Shown here: one piece after another, positions 16,900 through 24,902 of the stretch
Position numbering within the stretch: position 1 is the stretch's first letter
Layout of the letters: the number at the start of each line of letters is the position of its first letter
Origin: Mesorhizobium prunaredense
GTDB taxonomy: Bacteria; Pseudomonadota; Alphaproteobacteria; Rhizobiales; Rhizobiaceae
DNA: 64,000 bases
Assembly (NCBI RefSeq): GCF_900156895.1
Contig: NZ_FTPD01000005.1
Location: 207,977-271,976, forward strand
Reading direction: 5' to 3'
Notes under the pieces: generated by a model
The model's database searches: none
Seen by the model: only the letters and a program-made list of their open reading frames with translations
What the model was told of the DNA's origin: nothing
Program-made: the position numbers and the translations under genes

Positions 16900-17601
16900 A
16901 TGCAGGTCACGAACGCAAGCAATGCCCGAGAAGTCGACCCCGCCGGCGGGCGCATCCAGCGATCCACCAGCCTGGTGGAGGACGTCTATGAAGCGATCTT
17001 CGCGCAACTCATGTCGCTGAAGATCGCGCCTGGCTCACGGATCACCGTCGACAGTCTGGTCAAGGAGCTCGACGTATCGCACACGCCAATCCGTGAAGCG
17101 CTTGGCCGCCTCGAAGGCGAAGGCCTTGTGCTGAAGACACATTTGATCGGCTACCGCGCCGCGCCGCAGATAACCAGGCGCCGATTTGACGAACTCTATG
17201 AGCTTCGCCTGCTGCTCGAGCCGCATGCGGCGGCCAAAGCAGCCGCATCGATGGATGAGACGAAACTTGCGGTGCTGCAGGAGTCCGCAGGGGGCATGGC
17301 GCGCCGCGAAGGCAAGGATGAACGCCTGCGTTACTCCAACTTCGCGCGGCAGGACGCCATTTTCCACGACCGGATCATGGAATATGCAAACAACGGTCTC
17401 GTACGCGAGACGCTCGCGTTCCAGCATACCCACTTCCACATCTTCCGCCTGATGTTCCATTCGCGCGTCACCGAGGAAGCGCTCGACGAGCATCAGGCCA
17501 TCCTGGCCGCCTTCGCCGCCTCCGACCCCGCGGCGGCAGAACAGGCGATGCGCCGTCATATCGAGCATTCTCGTGATCGTTTGTTGCCGGCGTTCGATTG
17601 A
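16900..17601 (+). CDS. GntR-family regulator, FadR/FCD subgroup
   Basis: 233 residues. The N-terminal winged helix-turn-helix (about residues 25-90) contains SLVEDVYEAIFAQLMSLKIA and LVKELDVSHTPIREALGRLE, the classic GntR recognition region. The C-terminal helical FCD domain (about 95-225) includes FDELYELRLLLEPHAAAKAA and ends AMRRHIEHSRDRLL, with conserved metal/ligand-binding histidines. The ATG at 16900 has AGAGG upstream; a TTG at 16882 is less likely. Being divergent from the Fe-ADH/SSADH/hydrolase operon, it probably represses that operon and responds to a pathway intermediate. Confidence 0.93.
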   Translation: MQVTNASNAREVDPAGGRIQRSTSLVEDVYEAIFAQLMSLKIAPGSRITVDSLVKELDVSHTPIREALGRLEGEGLVLKTHLIGYRAAPQITRRRFDELYELRLLLEPHAAAKAAASMDETKLAVLQESAGGMARREGKDERLRYSNFARQDAIFHDRIMEYANNGLVRETLAFQHTHFHIFRLMFHSRVTEEALDEHQAILAAFAASDPAAAEQAMRRHIEHSRDRLLPAFD

Positions 17602-17780
17602 GACCGGCACGATGGTCGTCACCGTCGGGAGCGGCGCCGTCAAGCTGAACGCACCGTTGATCAGGCAAGCAAACGCCGGGGGCCGATCGCCTTTTCTGAG
17701 ACCGGCGCCGCCGGGCGAGCGCAATGCCCGCCCGACTTCCATTCACAAAACCCTTCCATCCACAAAACGAGGAACCGACC

Positions 17781-18374
17781 ATGCCAGGCAAGAAAATACT
17801 GATGTTGACCGGTGAGTTTACCGAGGAATACGAGATCTTCGTCTATCAGCAGGCGATGGAGGCCGTCGGCCACATCGTCCACGTTGTCTGTCCTGACAAG
17901 AACGCTGGCGACCTGATCAAGACGTCGCTTCACGATTTCGAAGGTGACCAGACCTATACCGAAAAACCCGGCCACTATGCTTTGCTGAACAAGACGTTTT
18001 CGGAGGCGGAAAGACAGCTCGACCAGTATCATGCCGTCTATTGCGCGGGCGGCCGTGGCCCCGAGTACATCCGCACCGACAAGCGCGTGCAGGCGATGGT
18101 CCGCCATTTCCACGAAAACGAGAAGCCGATCTTTACCATCTGCCATGGCGTCCAGATCCTGATCGCGGTCGACGGCGTCGTGCGGGGCAAGAAAGTCGGT
18201 GCGCTGGCTGCCTGCGAGCCGGAAGTGACGCTGGCCGGCGGAACCTATATCGACCTGTCGCCGACCGAGGCCTATGTCGACGGAACGATGGTCTCGGCAA
18301 AGGGCTGGACCGCGCTTGCCGCGTTCATCCGCGAGTGCCTGAAGGTGCTGGGAACGGAGATCCGCCACAGCTGA
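17781..18374 (+). CDS. DJ-1/PfpI family protein
   Basis: 197 residues, single PfpI/DJ-1 domain. The nucleophile elbow IFTICHGVQILIAVDGVVRG carries the conserved Cys-His, preceded by AVYCAGGRGPEYIRTDKRVQ. Members are glyoxalase III-like deglycases, amidases or chaperones; this sequence alone does not separate them. The ATG at 17781 has GAGGAA nine bases upstream. It lies 179 bp beyond the GntR gene, in a gap where I see no other gene, so it may be independently expressed. A role in reactive aldehyde control would suit the aldehyde-rich neighbourhood but is speculation. Confidence 0.88.
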   Translation: MPGKKILMLTGEFTEEYEIFVYQQAMEAVGHIVHVVCPDKNAGDLIKTSLHDFEGDQTYTEKPGHYALLNKTFSEAERQLDQYHAVYCAGGRGPEYIRTDKRVQAMVRHFHENEKPIFTICHGVQILIAVDGVVRGKKVGALAACEPEVTLAGGTYIDLSPTEAYVDGTMVSAKGWTALAAFIRECLKVLGTEIRHS

Positions 18375-18461
18375 AGTCGATCGTCCGACGCAATCCAGAC
18401 GGGATGCGTCGTGATTGCCAGGTCTGTCGCTGCAGTCAGGGCTCGGCAGGCCTGAGATGCG

Positions 18462-19985
18462 TCACGGCTGCGTCGGCCGCGTGGCGGCCGCCAAGGCGTC
18501 GATGTCGTCATAGAGCGCCTGGCTGTGGTGGTAGAGCTGCTCGAAAACCGGCTGGGTGCGCCTGTAGGTTTCGGCCCATCCGGGGTCCGGCAGGATTTCG
18601 GCGCCGTAGCTCACAAAGCGCTCGGCCGCCTGTTCGACGCGCAAGAAGCGGCCTGTCGCCGTTGCGGCCATCGCGGCACAGCCGACAATGCCGCATTCGG
18701 GCTCCCGCGGAACCAGGATCGGAATGTCGAAGGCACTCGCCTTGATCTTCAGCCAGAGTTCGGCGCGCACCCCGCCACCCGAGGCGATGACGCGCTCCAG
18801 CGGCTTGTTTGACGCGTCCTCCATGATGCGGATGTGGCGCGTCATGGCAAAGGCGATGCCTTCCAGGATCGAGCGGTGCAGATGCTCCATGCCATGCCCG
18901 GCGCCCAATCCGAAGAACTGTGCGCGGGCGTTGCGGTGGCGCCCCAGGCGCTCTCCGGTGAGAAAGGGCATGAAGAGCAGTGCGTCGCAACCGGCCGGCG
19001 CCTCGGCGGCGCGGGCGACGATCTCGTCATAGGACAGCGCGTTGCCGTGGAAGGCACGGCGGGCCCAGCGCATGCCGTCGCCGCCGGTCTCAAGCAGCAC
19101 GAATTGCGCCCAGTTGCCTTCGACCGTCGCAACGTTCGAGATTTCCGGGTCAAGCAGCGGCTTCTCCGCGATAACAGTGATGATGGCGCCCGTGCCGGTG
19201 CTGTCGGAACCCATTCCCGGGCGACAGGCGCCTGAGCCGAGCAGTGCCACCGGATAGTCGGCGCCACCGACCAGCACCGGGGTTCCAGAGCGCAGGCCGG
19301 TGTCGAGTGCCGCCTGTTCGGTGACGTGGCCGACGACATCCAGCGGGTTGCGGATCGGCGGCAGCTTGGCGGCGTCGAGACCCATGCGCTCGATCATCAC
19401 CGGCGACCAGTCGAGCCGCTCCGGGTTCATCAGGAAGCTGCAGGACGCGTCGCCTGTATCCATGGCGATCTCGCCGGTCAGCCGGTAGTTGATGTAATCC
19501 TTCGGCATGATGGCGACTGCGCTGCGGGCGTATGCGGCGGGATCGTTGTCTCGGACCCATTGCAGTTTGAAGCCCGGCCATGCGGGGGTCGGCGTGTTGC
19601 CGCTTTCGGGCAGGTAGCTGTCCGGCTCATTCGCTTGCTCGAAGCGACGGACGAGATCGACTGTGCGCTTGTCGTTCCAGAGCGGTGCTGTGTCGCGCGT
19701 CAGCGCTCCGTGCGCGTCGAGCAGGACCAGCCCGTGCATCTGCCCGCAGACGCAGATGGCGGAGATGTTTTCGCGGGCGCCGTCGACGCGGTCCAGCACC
19801 GTCTTGACGCTCGCTCGCGCACCCTCCCACCAGTCGACCGGCCGCTGTTCGGCCCAGCCGAATACAGGCACGATCTGGTCGTGCTCTCGCGACGCAAGCT
19901 CGAGGATCTTGCCGGTGACATCGATCAGTGCGGCGCGGACGCTGCCGGTGCCGACGTCGATGGCGAGGAAAAGCTCGCCGCTCAT
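18462..19985 (-). CDS. FGGY-family carbohydrate kinase, xylulokinase-like
   Basis: 507 residues. The N-terminal phosphate loop LAIDVGTGSVRAALIDVTGK, the sugar-site segment SAICVCGQMHGLVLLDAHGA, a second ATP-site motif (GSDSTGTGAIITVIAEKP) and the C-terminal VIASGGGVRAELWLKIKASA follow the FGGY layout throughout, with no breaks. The QMHGLVLLD segment is closest to xylulokinases, but neighbours argue for a different ketose or polyol. It is 82 bp downstream of the shikimate-dehydrogenase-like gene on the same strand. The start ATG at 19985 gives MSGELFLAIDVG. It probably phosphorylates the sugar brought in by the ABC transporter encoded to the right. Confidence 0.9.
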   Translation of the reverse strand: MSGELFLAIDVGTGSVRAALIDVTGKILELASREHDQIVPVFGWAEQRPVDWWEGARASVKTVLDRVDGARENISAICVCGQMHGLVLLDAHGALTRDTAPLWNDKRTVDLVRRFEQANEPDSYLPESGNTPTPAWPGFKLQWVRDNDPAAYARSAVAIMPKDYINYRLTGEIAMDTGDASCSFLMNPERLDWSPVMIERMGLDAAKLPPIRNPLDVVGHVTEQAALDTGLRSGTPVLVGGADYPVALLGSGACRPGMGSDSTGTGAIITVIAEKPLLDPEISNVATVEGNWAQFVLLETGGDGMRWARRAFHGNALSYDEIVARAAEAPAGCDALLFMPFLTGERLGRHRNARAQFFGLGAGHGMEHLHRSILEGIAFAMTRHIRIMEDASNKPLERVIASGGGVRAELWLKIKASAFDIPILVPREPECGIVGCAAMAATATGRFLRVEQAAERFVSYGAEILPDPGWAETYRRTQPVFEQLYHHSQALYDDIDALAAATRPTQP

Positions 19986-20067
19986 TTCGGGAGAGTCCTG
20001 AGATGGGCAAACATATGATCCTCTGTCTATCGGTCAAAGCGAGCACGGCGTGACGAGACCCACGGCA

Positions 20068-21036
20068 TCAGCCTTTCGCCGCTTCGATGGCGATGCGCGA
20101 TATCTCATCGAAATCCGGCCCCGACACCGGGATCGCGATGTCGAAGACCTCTGCGATCACCTGCGTCCAGCCATGCAGGAAATACGTCCAACCGTCCTCG
20201 ATCTGCAACTGCTGTCGGGCCTGCTGCCGCCTGGCCTGGTCGAGGAAGATTAGGTCACCGCGATAATTGAGATCCCAGGCAATGCCGCGCTTAGGCAACA
20301 CGGCGTCATCGGTGATCGGCGAGCCTGGGGCGTCCTTGCCAAGTCCGGTCGCGTTGATCGCCAGCGAGCCTGGTTTCAGCGCCGCCAACGTCTCGTCATT
20401 GATCTCGGGTCGGTCGGCCAGGACATATTCGATCTCGACCGTCGACATCATGTCTTTGTGGATGCGCTCGATTTCATCGAGACGCGGCTGCCAACGGTCG
20501 CTGACAATGATGCGCGAAGGCAAGTCGGCGCCACGCTCATTGCGCATCAGGTGCCAGGTGATCGCTATCGTCGATCCGCCGGCGCCCATCGACAGGACTT
20601 CGGCGCCGGTGTCCGCAAAATATCCCGCCGGAATGAAACCGTCTATCGCAAGGCCGGAAGAGATCGGATCCTTGGCATGGCAGATCAGCTTGCCGCCCCG
20701 CTTCGACAGGCAGCTGGTCTCGTGCATCAGGCGGGCGTGCGGATCGATCACGTCGAACAGGTCGCGCGTTGCGTTGAAAAGATCGATCTTGTGCGTGGTG
20801 ACCAGCGCGCCAAGCGACAGCGGGTCGGATTTTATGAAGGAGACGACCTCACGATAGGCCTCCGGATCGGCATGGAGTGGAAAGTCGATGCCCCTGAGAA
20901 CCGCATCCTTGAGAACCGCGTCCTTCAGCCCGAGATGACGGGCCCATGCCGGGAAAACCCGCATGATCGAGCTGCTCCTCGTCGTGACGCCGATAAAATA
21001 GAATGTCGGCTGGGTAGCCGGCCGATAGCGGCTCAT
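20068..21036 (-). CDS. Shikimate dehydrogenase-like NAD(P)-dependent oxidoreductase
   Basis: 322 residues. An N-terminal shikimate-dehydrogenase substrate-binding fold (TFYFIGVTTRSSSIMRVFPA, ALVTTHKIDLFNATRDLFDV) precedes a Rossmann domain with GAEVLSMGAGGSTIAITWHL. Classical AroE residues are only partly kept: the TTHKIDLF stretch replaces the (P/V)xK catalytic lysine motif and retains a lysine. It sits in a sugar operon, so a polyol or sugar-derived substrate is likelier than shikimate. The ATG at 21036 gives MSRYRPATQPTF. Odd: a 15-bp tandem duplication (20896-20925) makes LKDAVLKDAVL in the N-terminal domain. Confidence 0.75.
   Translation of the reverse strand: MSRYRPATQPTFYFIGVTTRSSSIMRVFPAWARHLGLKDAVLKDAVLRGIDFPLHADPEAYREVVSFIKSDPLSLGALVTTHKIDLFNATRDLFDVIDPHARLMHETSCLSKRGGKLICHAKDPISSGLAIDGFIPAGYFADTGAEVLSMGAGGSTIAITWHLMRNERGADLPSRIIVSDRWQPRLDEIERIHKDMMSTVEIEYVLADRPEINDETLAALKPGSLAINATGLGKDAPGSPITDDAVLPKRGIAWDLNYRGDLIFLDQARRQQARQQLQIEDGWTYFLHGWTQVIAEVFDIAIPVSGPDFDEISRIAIEAAKG
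20896..20925. repeat. 15-bp in-frame tandem duplication in the shikimate-dehydrogenase-like gene
   Basis: gagaaccgcatcctt is followed directly by gagaaccgcgtcctt, encoding the doubled KDAVL. Confidence 0.85.
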
Positions 21037-21070
21037 TCGCCTTTCTCCCGGATTCTTCTCGCGCGCACCT

Positions 21071-21705
21071 TCATGCCGGCACTGTGCCGGATTGCCCATA
21101 GAGGGCGGAGATCAGCTTCGCGTCGCGCGGTCGCCAATCCGCGTTGTCGACTTGCCGCCAACCTCCATCACCGGCGACCACACGCGAGCGCATGCCACCC
21201 GATCTCGCGATGATCTCATAATCCTGCCCTGAATCGGCGGGGTAGCAGAACAGCATCACCAGATCGTCTTCCCCGACATTGATCGAGCGGTGGATCCAGA
21301 ACGGCGGAACATAACAGACGGTCTGCGCGTCGATCGGCACGATGCGAACCTCGCCTCCGGCGATTCCATCAGCATGAGGCCGCGGCCTTTCTGGCCATAG
21401 TAGATCTCGGGACGGTCGGCCTGGTTGTGGATATGACCCCGTGTCATGAAATATTCGTCGCCGACCTTGCCTGGCGCCATGCGCGTGACGCCGAAAATCA
21501 GATCGCCCGACTGCTCGGTCGGCCGGAACTCGGAGACCTCGTAGACGATGCGCTCGCCCCATATCGCGCGCATGGCTTCGAAGGCCGCGGCGTCAGCATA
21601 GAGCCCGTCCAGATCGCGGAAGCGCTTCTGGTAGCTGCCGGTTGCATTTGCCATCGCACCAGTCGACAGATCGACCTTGCATCCAATGGGCTCAAACAAT
21701 CTCAT
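21071..21705 (-). pseudogene. Cupin-type glucose-6-phosphate isomerase, disrupted by a frameshift
   Basis: The N-terminal half (from ATG 21705, MRLFEPIGCKVDLSTGAMAN) reads through the cupin metal motif GHIHNQADRPEIYYGQKGRG to LMLMESPE. The C-terminal half, GEVRIVPIDAQTVCYVPPFW and IHRSINVGEDDLVMLFCYP, is in the next frame. The join is near 21355: the string CCGGAGGCGAGG lacks one base for an intact reading through PE-GEVRIV. Both halves are otherwise well conserved, so the break is recent or a sequencing error. Intact, the enzyme interconverts glucose 6-phosphate and fructose 6-phosphate. An AGGTAG lies before the start. It is the first gene of the leftward kinase operon. Confidence 0.85.
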
Positions 21706-21927
21706 CAAAGGGCTACCTGATATTGCATTGCAGGCGGCATCGGCGCTGATCTGGCCCGCACCTCCTGCTTTCGACAAGACCACTTGCTTTGCAGGGCACG
21801 ATTTGCTCTCCCTGTGCAGACCAGCTTGGAGGTTGCTGGATTATGGCAGAGTTCGACCACGAAGCACACGACAGTGGGTTGGGCGTCATGCCGCATCCGC
21901 TGTCTTAAGCAATCCAGGAGAGCCGCC
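21706..21927. promoter_or_regulatory. Divergent promoter region of the sugar module
   Basis: 222 bp separate the isomerase start (leftward) from the hexulose-phosphate synthase start (rightward). No gene fits. No clear operator was recognised; the placement alone supports promoters for both operons. Confidence 0.4.
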
Positions 21928-22587
21928 TTGCTCCTCCAAGTCGCCTTCGACAAGCCTGAACACCTCGCTCTGCTCGCGCAGATGAAGGAATTTGCCGACA
22001 TTATCGAGATCGGCACGCCGATGCTGAAACGCCTCGGCCTCTCGGCCATCACCACGGCGCGCGAGCTCTGCCCTGAAGTCATGGTGTTGGCTGATACCAA
22101 AACCGTCGACGGCGGCCGGTTCGAGGCTGATATGGTATTCGGCGCCGGTGCCGCATTCATGACGGTGCTGTCGTGTGCTTCGTCCGCCACGCATGAGACG
22201 GTGGGAAGACGTGCCGCCGCCTTCGGCGCGACGGTCATCGTCGACACCATCACCGAGGCGGGCAAGGCAGAATTGCTTCCCTTGAATGCTGTCTTCCCCG
22301 AAAGCTTCGGCTACATCGCGGTCCACTCGCCAACCGATGCGCGGCTGGCGGGCAACACCTCCACGTTACATGTCGACGCCGTGAGAAAGATGCATGATCG
22401 CGGCTTTCTGGTTTCGCTCGCCGGCGGGATCGGCCCCGACACGCTGCAAGCGGTGATCGCAGTCGAGCCTGAAATCCTGGTGGTTGGCAGCGCCATCACA
22501 GAATCCGCAAACCCGAAAGAGGTAGCCCGATGGATTCGCGACAGATTGCCCAATCCAGGCCGTGGCTGGCCGTGGGACAGGAGATAA
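21928..22587 (+). CDS. 3-hexulose-6-phosphate synthase / KGPDC family aldolase
   Basis: 219 residues of the orotidine-decarboxylase suprafamily. HPS catalyses ribulose 5-phosphate + formaldehyde to D-arabino-hex-3-ulose 6-phosphate, reversibly. The barrel start LLLQVAFDKPEHLALLAQMK, the metal/catalytic DxKxxD motif in VMVLADTKTVDGGRFEADMV, and the phosphate site SLAGGIGPDTLQAVIAVEPE are present. The relative 3-keto-L-gulonate 6-phosphate decarboxylase shares DxKxxD, but the following isomerase gene makes HPS the better call. A TTG at 21928 with AGGAG seven bases upstream is the start, giving MLLQVAFD as in the family. The 3' end overlaps the isomerase gene by 58 bp. Confidence 0.85.
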   Translation: MLLQVAFDKPEHLALLAQMKEFADIIEIGTPMLKRLGLSAITTARELCPEVMVLADTKTVDGGRFEADMVFGAGAAFMTVLSCASSATHETVGRRAAAFGATVIVDTITEAGKAELLPLNAVFPESFGYIAVHSPTDARLAGNTSTLHVDAVRKMHDRGFLVSLAGGIGPDTLQAVIAVEPEILVVGSAITESANPKEVARWIRDRLPNPGRGWPWDRR

Positions 22588-23078
22588 CCGACGTTCTTGG
22601 CCGGATCGACGCCGACGCCTTCGCAAGGCTGGTGCAAGCGTTCGATGACCCCGATCGGCGATGGTTCTTTTCCGGGCAGGGACGCTCCGGCCTTGTCGCG
22701 CAGATGGGCGCGATGCGGTTCATGCATCTTGGCCGGATGGTGCATTTCGTCGGTGAGGCATCGGCGCCATCGATCCGCAAGGGCGATGCGCTGCTGATCG
22801 TCTCCGGCTCCGGGGAGACGCCGGTCAGCACAGGCTTTGCCCGCATCGCCAAGGCGGAGGGCGCCAAGGTCGTTACGCTGACGCATAAGCCGGCCGGGAC
22901 CCTGGCCGGCATTGCCGATGTCACGCTGCATGTCCCTGTCGGGGAATCGAAACAGTTTGGCGGCAGCCTGTTCGAGCAATCCTGCCTCATCCTGCTCGAC
23001 AGCGTTGTGCTCGGCCTGGCGAAGCAGATACCCGAAGCGCACAAGCTGATGTTGCAGCGCCACACCAACCTGCAGTGA
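22530..23078 (+). CDS. 6-phospho-3-hexuloisomerase (SIS domain)
   Basis: 182 residues, one SIS domain. PHI interconverts hex-3-ulose 6-phosphate and fructose 6-phosphate. Signature regions are RWFFSGQGRSGLVAQMGAMR, MHLGRMVHFVGEASAPSIRK, GDALLIVSGSGETPVSTGF, and the C-terminal FGGSLFEQSCLILLDSVVLG with the conserved glutamate region. Length matches stand-alone PHI. The ATG at 22530 follows AAAGAGGT and begins inside the synthase gene, so the pair is tightly coupled, as in known hps-phi operons. Together the two enzymes can fix or release formaldehyde, depending on direction. Confidence 0.9.
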   Translation: MDSRQIAQSRPWLAVGQEITDVLGRIDADAFARLVQAFDDPDRRWFFSGQGRSGLVAQMGAMRFMHLGRMVHFVGEASAPSIRKGDALLIVSGSGETPVSTGFARIAKAEGAKVVTLTHKPAGTLAGIADVTLHVPVGESKQFGGSLFEQSCLILLDSVVLGLAKQIPEAHKLMLQRHTNLQ

Positions 23079-23383
23079 CGCCCATGCCGGTGGTGAGCAC
23101 CGGTGACGGGATTGTCGATGCGGTGGAGTTTTCTCAGCCAAGATCGAGAGGGGTCCTGGCGGGGCGCGCTAAAACCGCTGCGTGCTTTGGGCGACATGCA
23201 TTAGCCGGGAAGCCCGCTGGGCACCTCACCTTCCCCTGCGGCAAGGCACTGGACTCGCTGTGGGATGCCGATATTGTGCTTGAGGAGCGTTGGTGCCGTG
23301 CTCTGGCGACGGCAGCCGACGGGGAGATACCGGCGGCTTGGTTTTCGCAGGAACAAGTCCCGGTCAACACGGGAGGAAGTCTG
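23079..23383 (+). other. 305-bp gap between hexuloisomerase and sugar-binding protein genes
   Basis: I see no supportable gene. The strong GGGAGGAAG just before 23384 belongs to the next gene. The space is large enough for a separate promoter for the transporter. Confidence 0.3.
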
Positions 23384-24856
23384 ATGAGAATTGGGGTCTT
23401 TCTGGCCGGCTTTTCGGCTTTTGCCGCGCTGGTTGGCGCACCTGCCTTTGCGCAGGACAAGCCGTTTGCGGGAGTTACCGTGAACGTTATTACGCAGACC
23501 GGTGCGATTCAGGAACCGCTACAGAGGCGCGCGCCCGAGTTCGAAGCGCTCACCGGCGCCAAGATCAATGTCATCGCGGTGCCCTTCTCGGATCTCTATC
23601 AAAAGATTCTCACTGACTGGGCGAGCGGCACCAACTCGGTCGACGCCGGCGTGTTCGCCCCGCAATGGATGGTCGACTACATCGCCGGCGGCTACCTCGA
23701 GGACCTGACGCCGCGGGTCGAGGCCGACAAGGACATCCAGCAGGACGATGTGGGCGCGTTCTTCCGGGACTTCTCCGAGAAGTACAGCGGCAAGACCTAC
23801 ATGATCACGCTCGATGGTGACTTCCACATGATGTACTACCGCAAGGACGTGCTGGAAGCGGCCGGCCTGGCGGTGCCGAAAACCTGGGACGAGTATCTCG
23901 AGGTCGCCAAGGCCACGCATGGCAAGGACCTGAGCGGCGATGGCACGCCGGATTTCGGCTCGTGCATCGCCAAGAAGCGCAACGCGCAGAGCTACTGGTT
24001 CGTCACCGATGTGGTCGGCTCGATGACCCAGTCCAAGGGAACCAGCCAGGGCACCTTCTTCAACACCAAAGACATGACGCCGCTCGTCAACAACGACGCC
24101 TTCCGCAAGGCGCTCGACTTCCTGGCTGAATCGACCAAATACGGCCCGCCGGACGAGCTGAACCTCGACGTCAGCGATACAAGGCCGCTCTTCGCTTCCG
24201 GCCGCTGCGCGCTGAACCTCGACTGGGGTGATGTTGGCACGATCTCGATCGATCCGAAGCAGTCCAAGGTGATGGGCAAATGGGGCGCGGCGATCATGCC
24301 CGGATCCAAGGAGGTCCTGAACTGGGACACCGGCAAGCTGGAGGCCTGCACAGCGGAAAACTGCCCGCACGCGATCGACGGGGTGAACCATGCACCATTC
24401 GCTGCCTTTGGCGGCTGGGGCGGCGGCATTAATGCGGCGGCCGATCCGAAGGTAAAGGACGCCGCCTACGCGTACTTCTCGTTCATGACGCAGCCGGCAC
24501 AGTCGAATGCCGACGTGACCGTCGGCGGCACCGGCTTCAACCCGTACCGCACCTCGCAGCTCAGCTACAGCGACCTTTGGAAGAAGGCCGGCATGAGCGA
24601 GGAGGAGGCTAAAGTCTACCTGGGCGCGATCAATGACAGCATGAGCAGCCCGAACATGATCCTCGACCTGCGCATCCCACAAAATCAGAAGTATCAGCAG
24701 GTCGTGCTCGACGAGGCGGTGTCGCGCTTCCTCGCCGGCGAGATCGACAAGGAAGCGACCGTCGCGGCGGTCGAGGAAGGCTGGAATGAGCTGAACGAAG
24801 AGACTGGCAAAGACGAGCAGCTCAAACTTTACAAGGCGACTATCGGCGCCAAATAG
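23384..24856 (+). CDS. Sugar ABC transporter substrate-binding protein
   Basis: 490 residues, periplasmic. A signal peptide is clear: MRIGVFLAGFSAFAALVGAP followed by AFAQ/DK at about residue 23. The mature part is a type-1 extracellular solute-binding protein (MalE-like): VNVITQTGAIQEPLQRRAPE, EFEALTGAKINVIAVPFSDL, YQKILTDWASGTNSVDAGVF, FHMMYYRKDVLEAAGLAVPK, and the C-terminal FAAFGGWGGGINAAADPKVK. The ATG at 23384 has GGAGGAAG upstream. It leads a four-gene transporter operon and follows the hexulose-phosphate genes, which suggests uptake of the sugar used by the kinase. Confidence 0.95.
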   Translation: MRIGVFLAGFSAFAALVGAPAFAQDKPFAGVTVNVITQTGAIQEPLQRRAPEFEALTGAKINVIAVPFSDLYQKILTDWASGTNSVDAGVFAPQWMVDYIAGGYLEDLTPRVEADKDIQQDDVGAFFRDFSEKYSGKTYMITLDGDFHMMYYRKDVLEAAGLAVPKTWDEYLEVAKATHGKDLSGDGTPDFGSCIAKKRNAQSYWFVTDVVGSMTQSKGTSQGTFFNTKDMTPLVNNDAFRKALDFLAESTKYGPPDELNLDVSDTRPLFASGRCALNLDWGDVGTISIDPKQSKVMGKWGAAIMPGSKEVLNWDTGKLEACTAENCPHAIDGVNHAPFAAFGGWGGGINAAADPKVKDAAYAYFSFMTQPAQSNADVTVGGTGFNPYRTSQLSYSDLWKKAGMSEEEAKVYLGAINDSMSSPNMILDLRIPQNQKYQQVVLDEAVSRFLAGEIDKEATVAAVEEGWNELNEETGKDEQLKLYKATIGAK

Positions 24857-24902
24857 GCGTCAAGCAATCGACCCGGCGTGGCATCGGTCCGCGCCGGGTT
24901 TC

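Noticed and set aside
21928..22587. 3-keto-L-gulonate 6-phosphate decarboxylase
   Set aside because: Same suprafamily, but the coupled SIS-domain isomerase and missing ula-type partners favour hexulose-phosphate synthase; not fully excluded.
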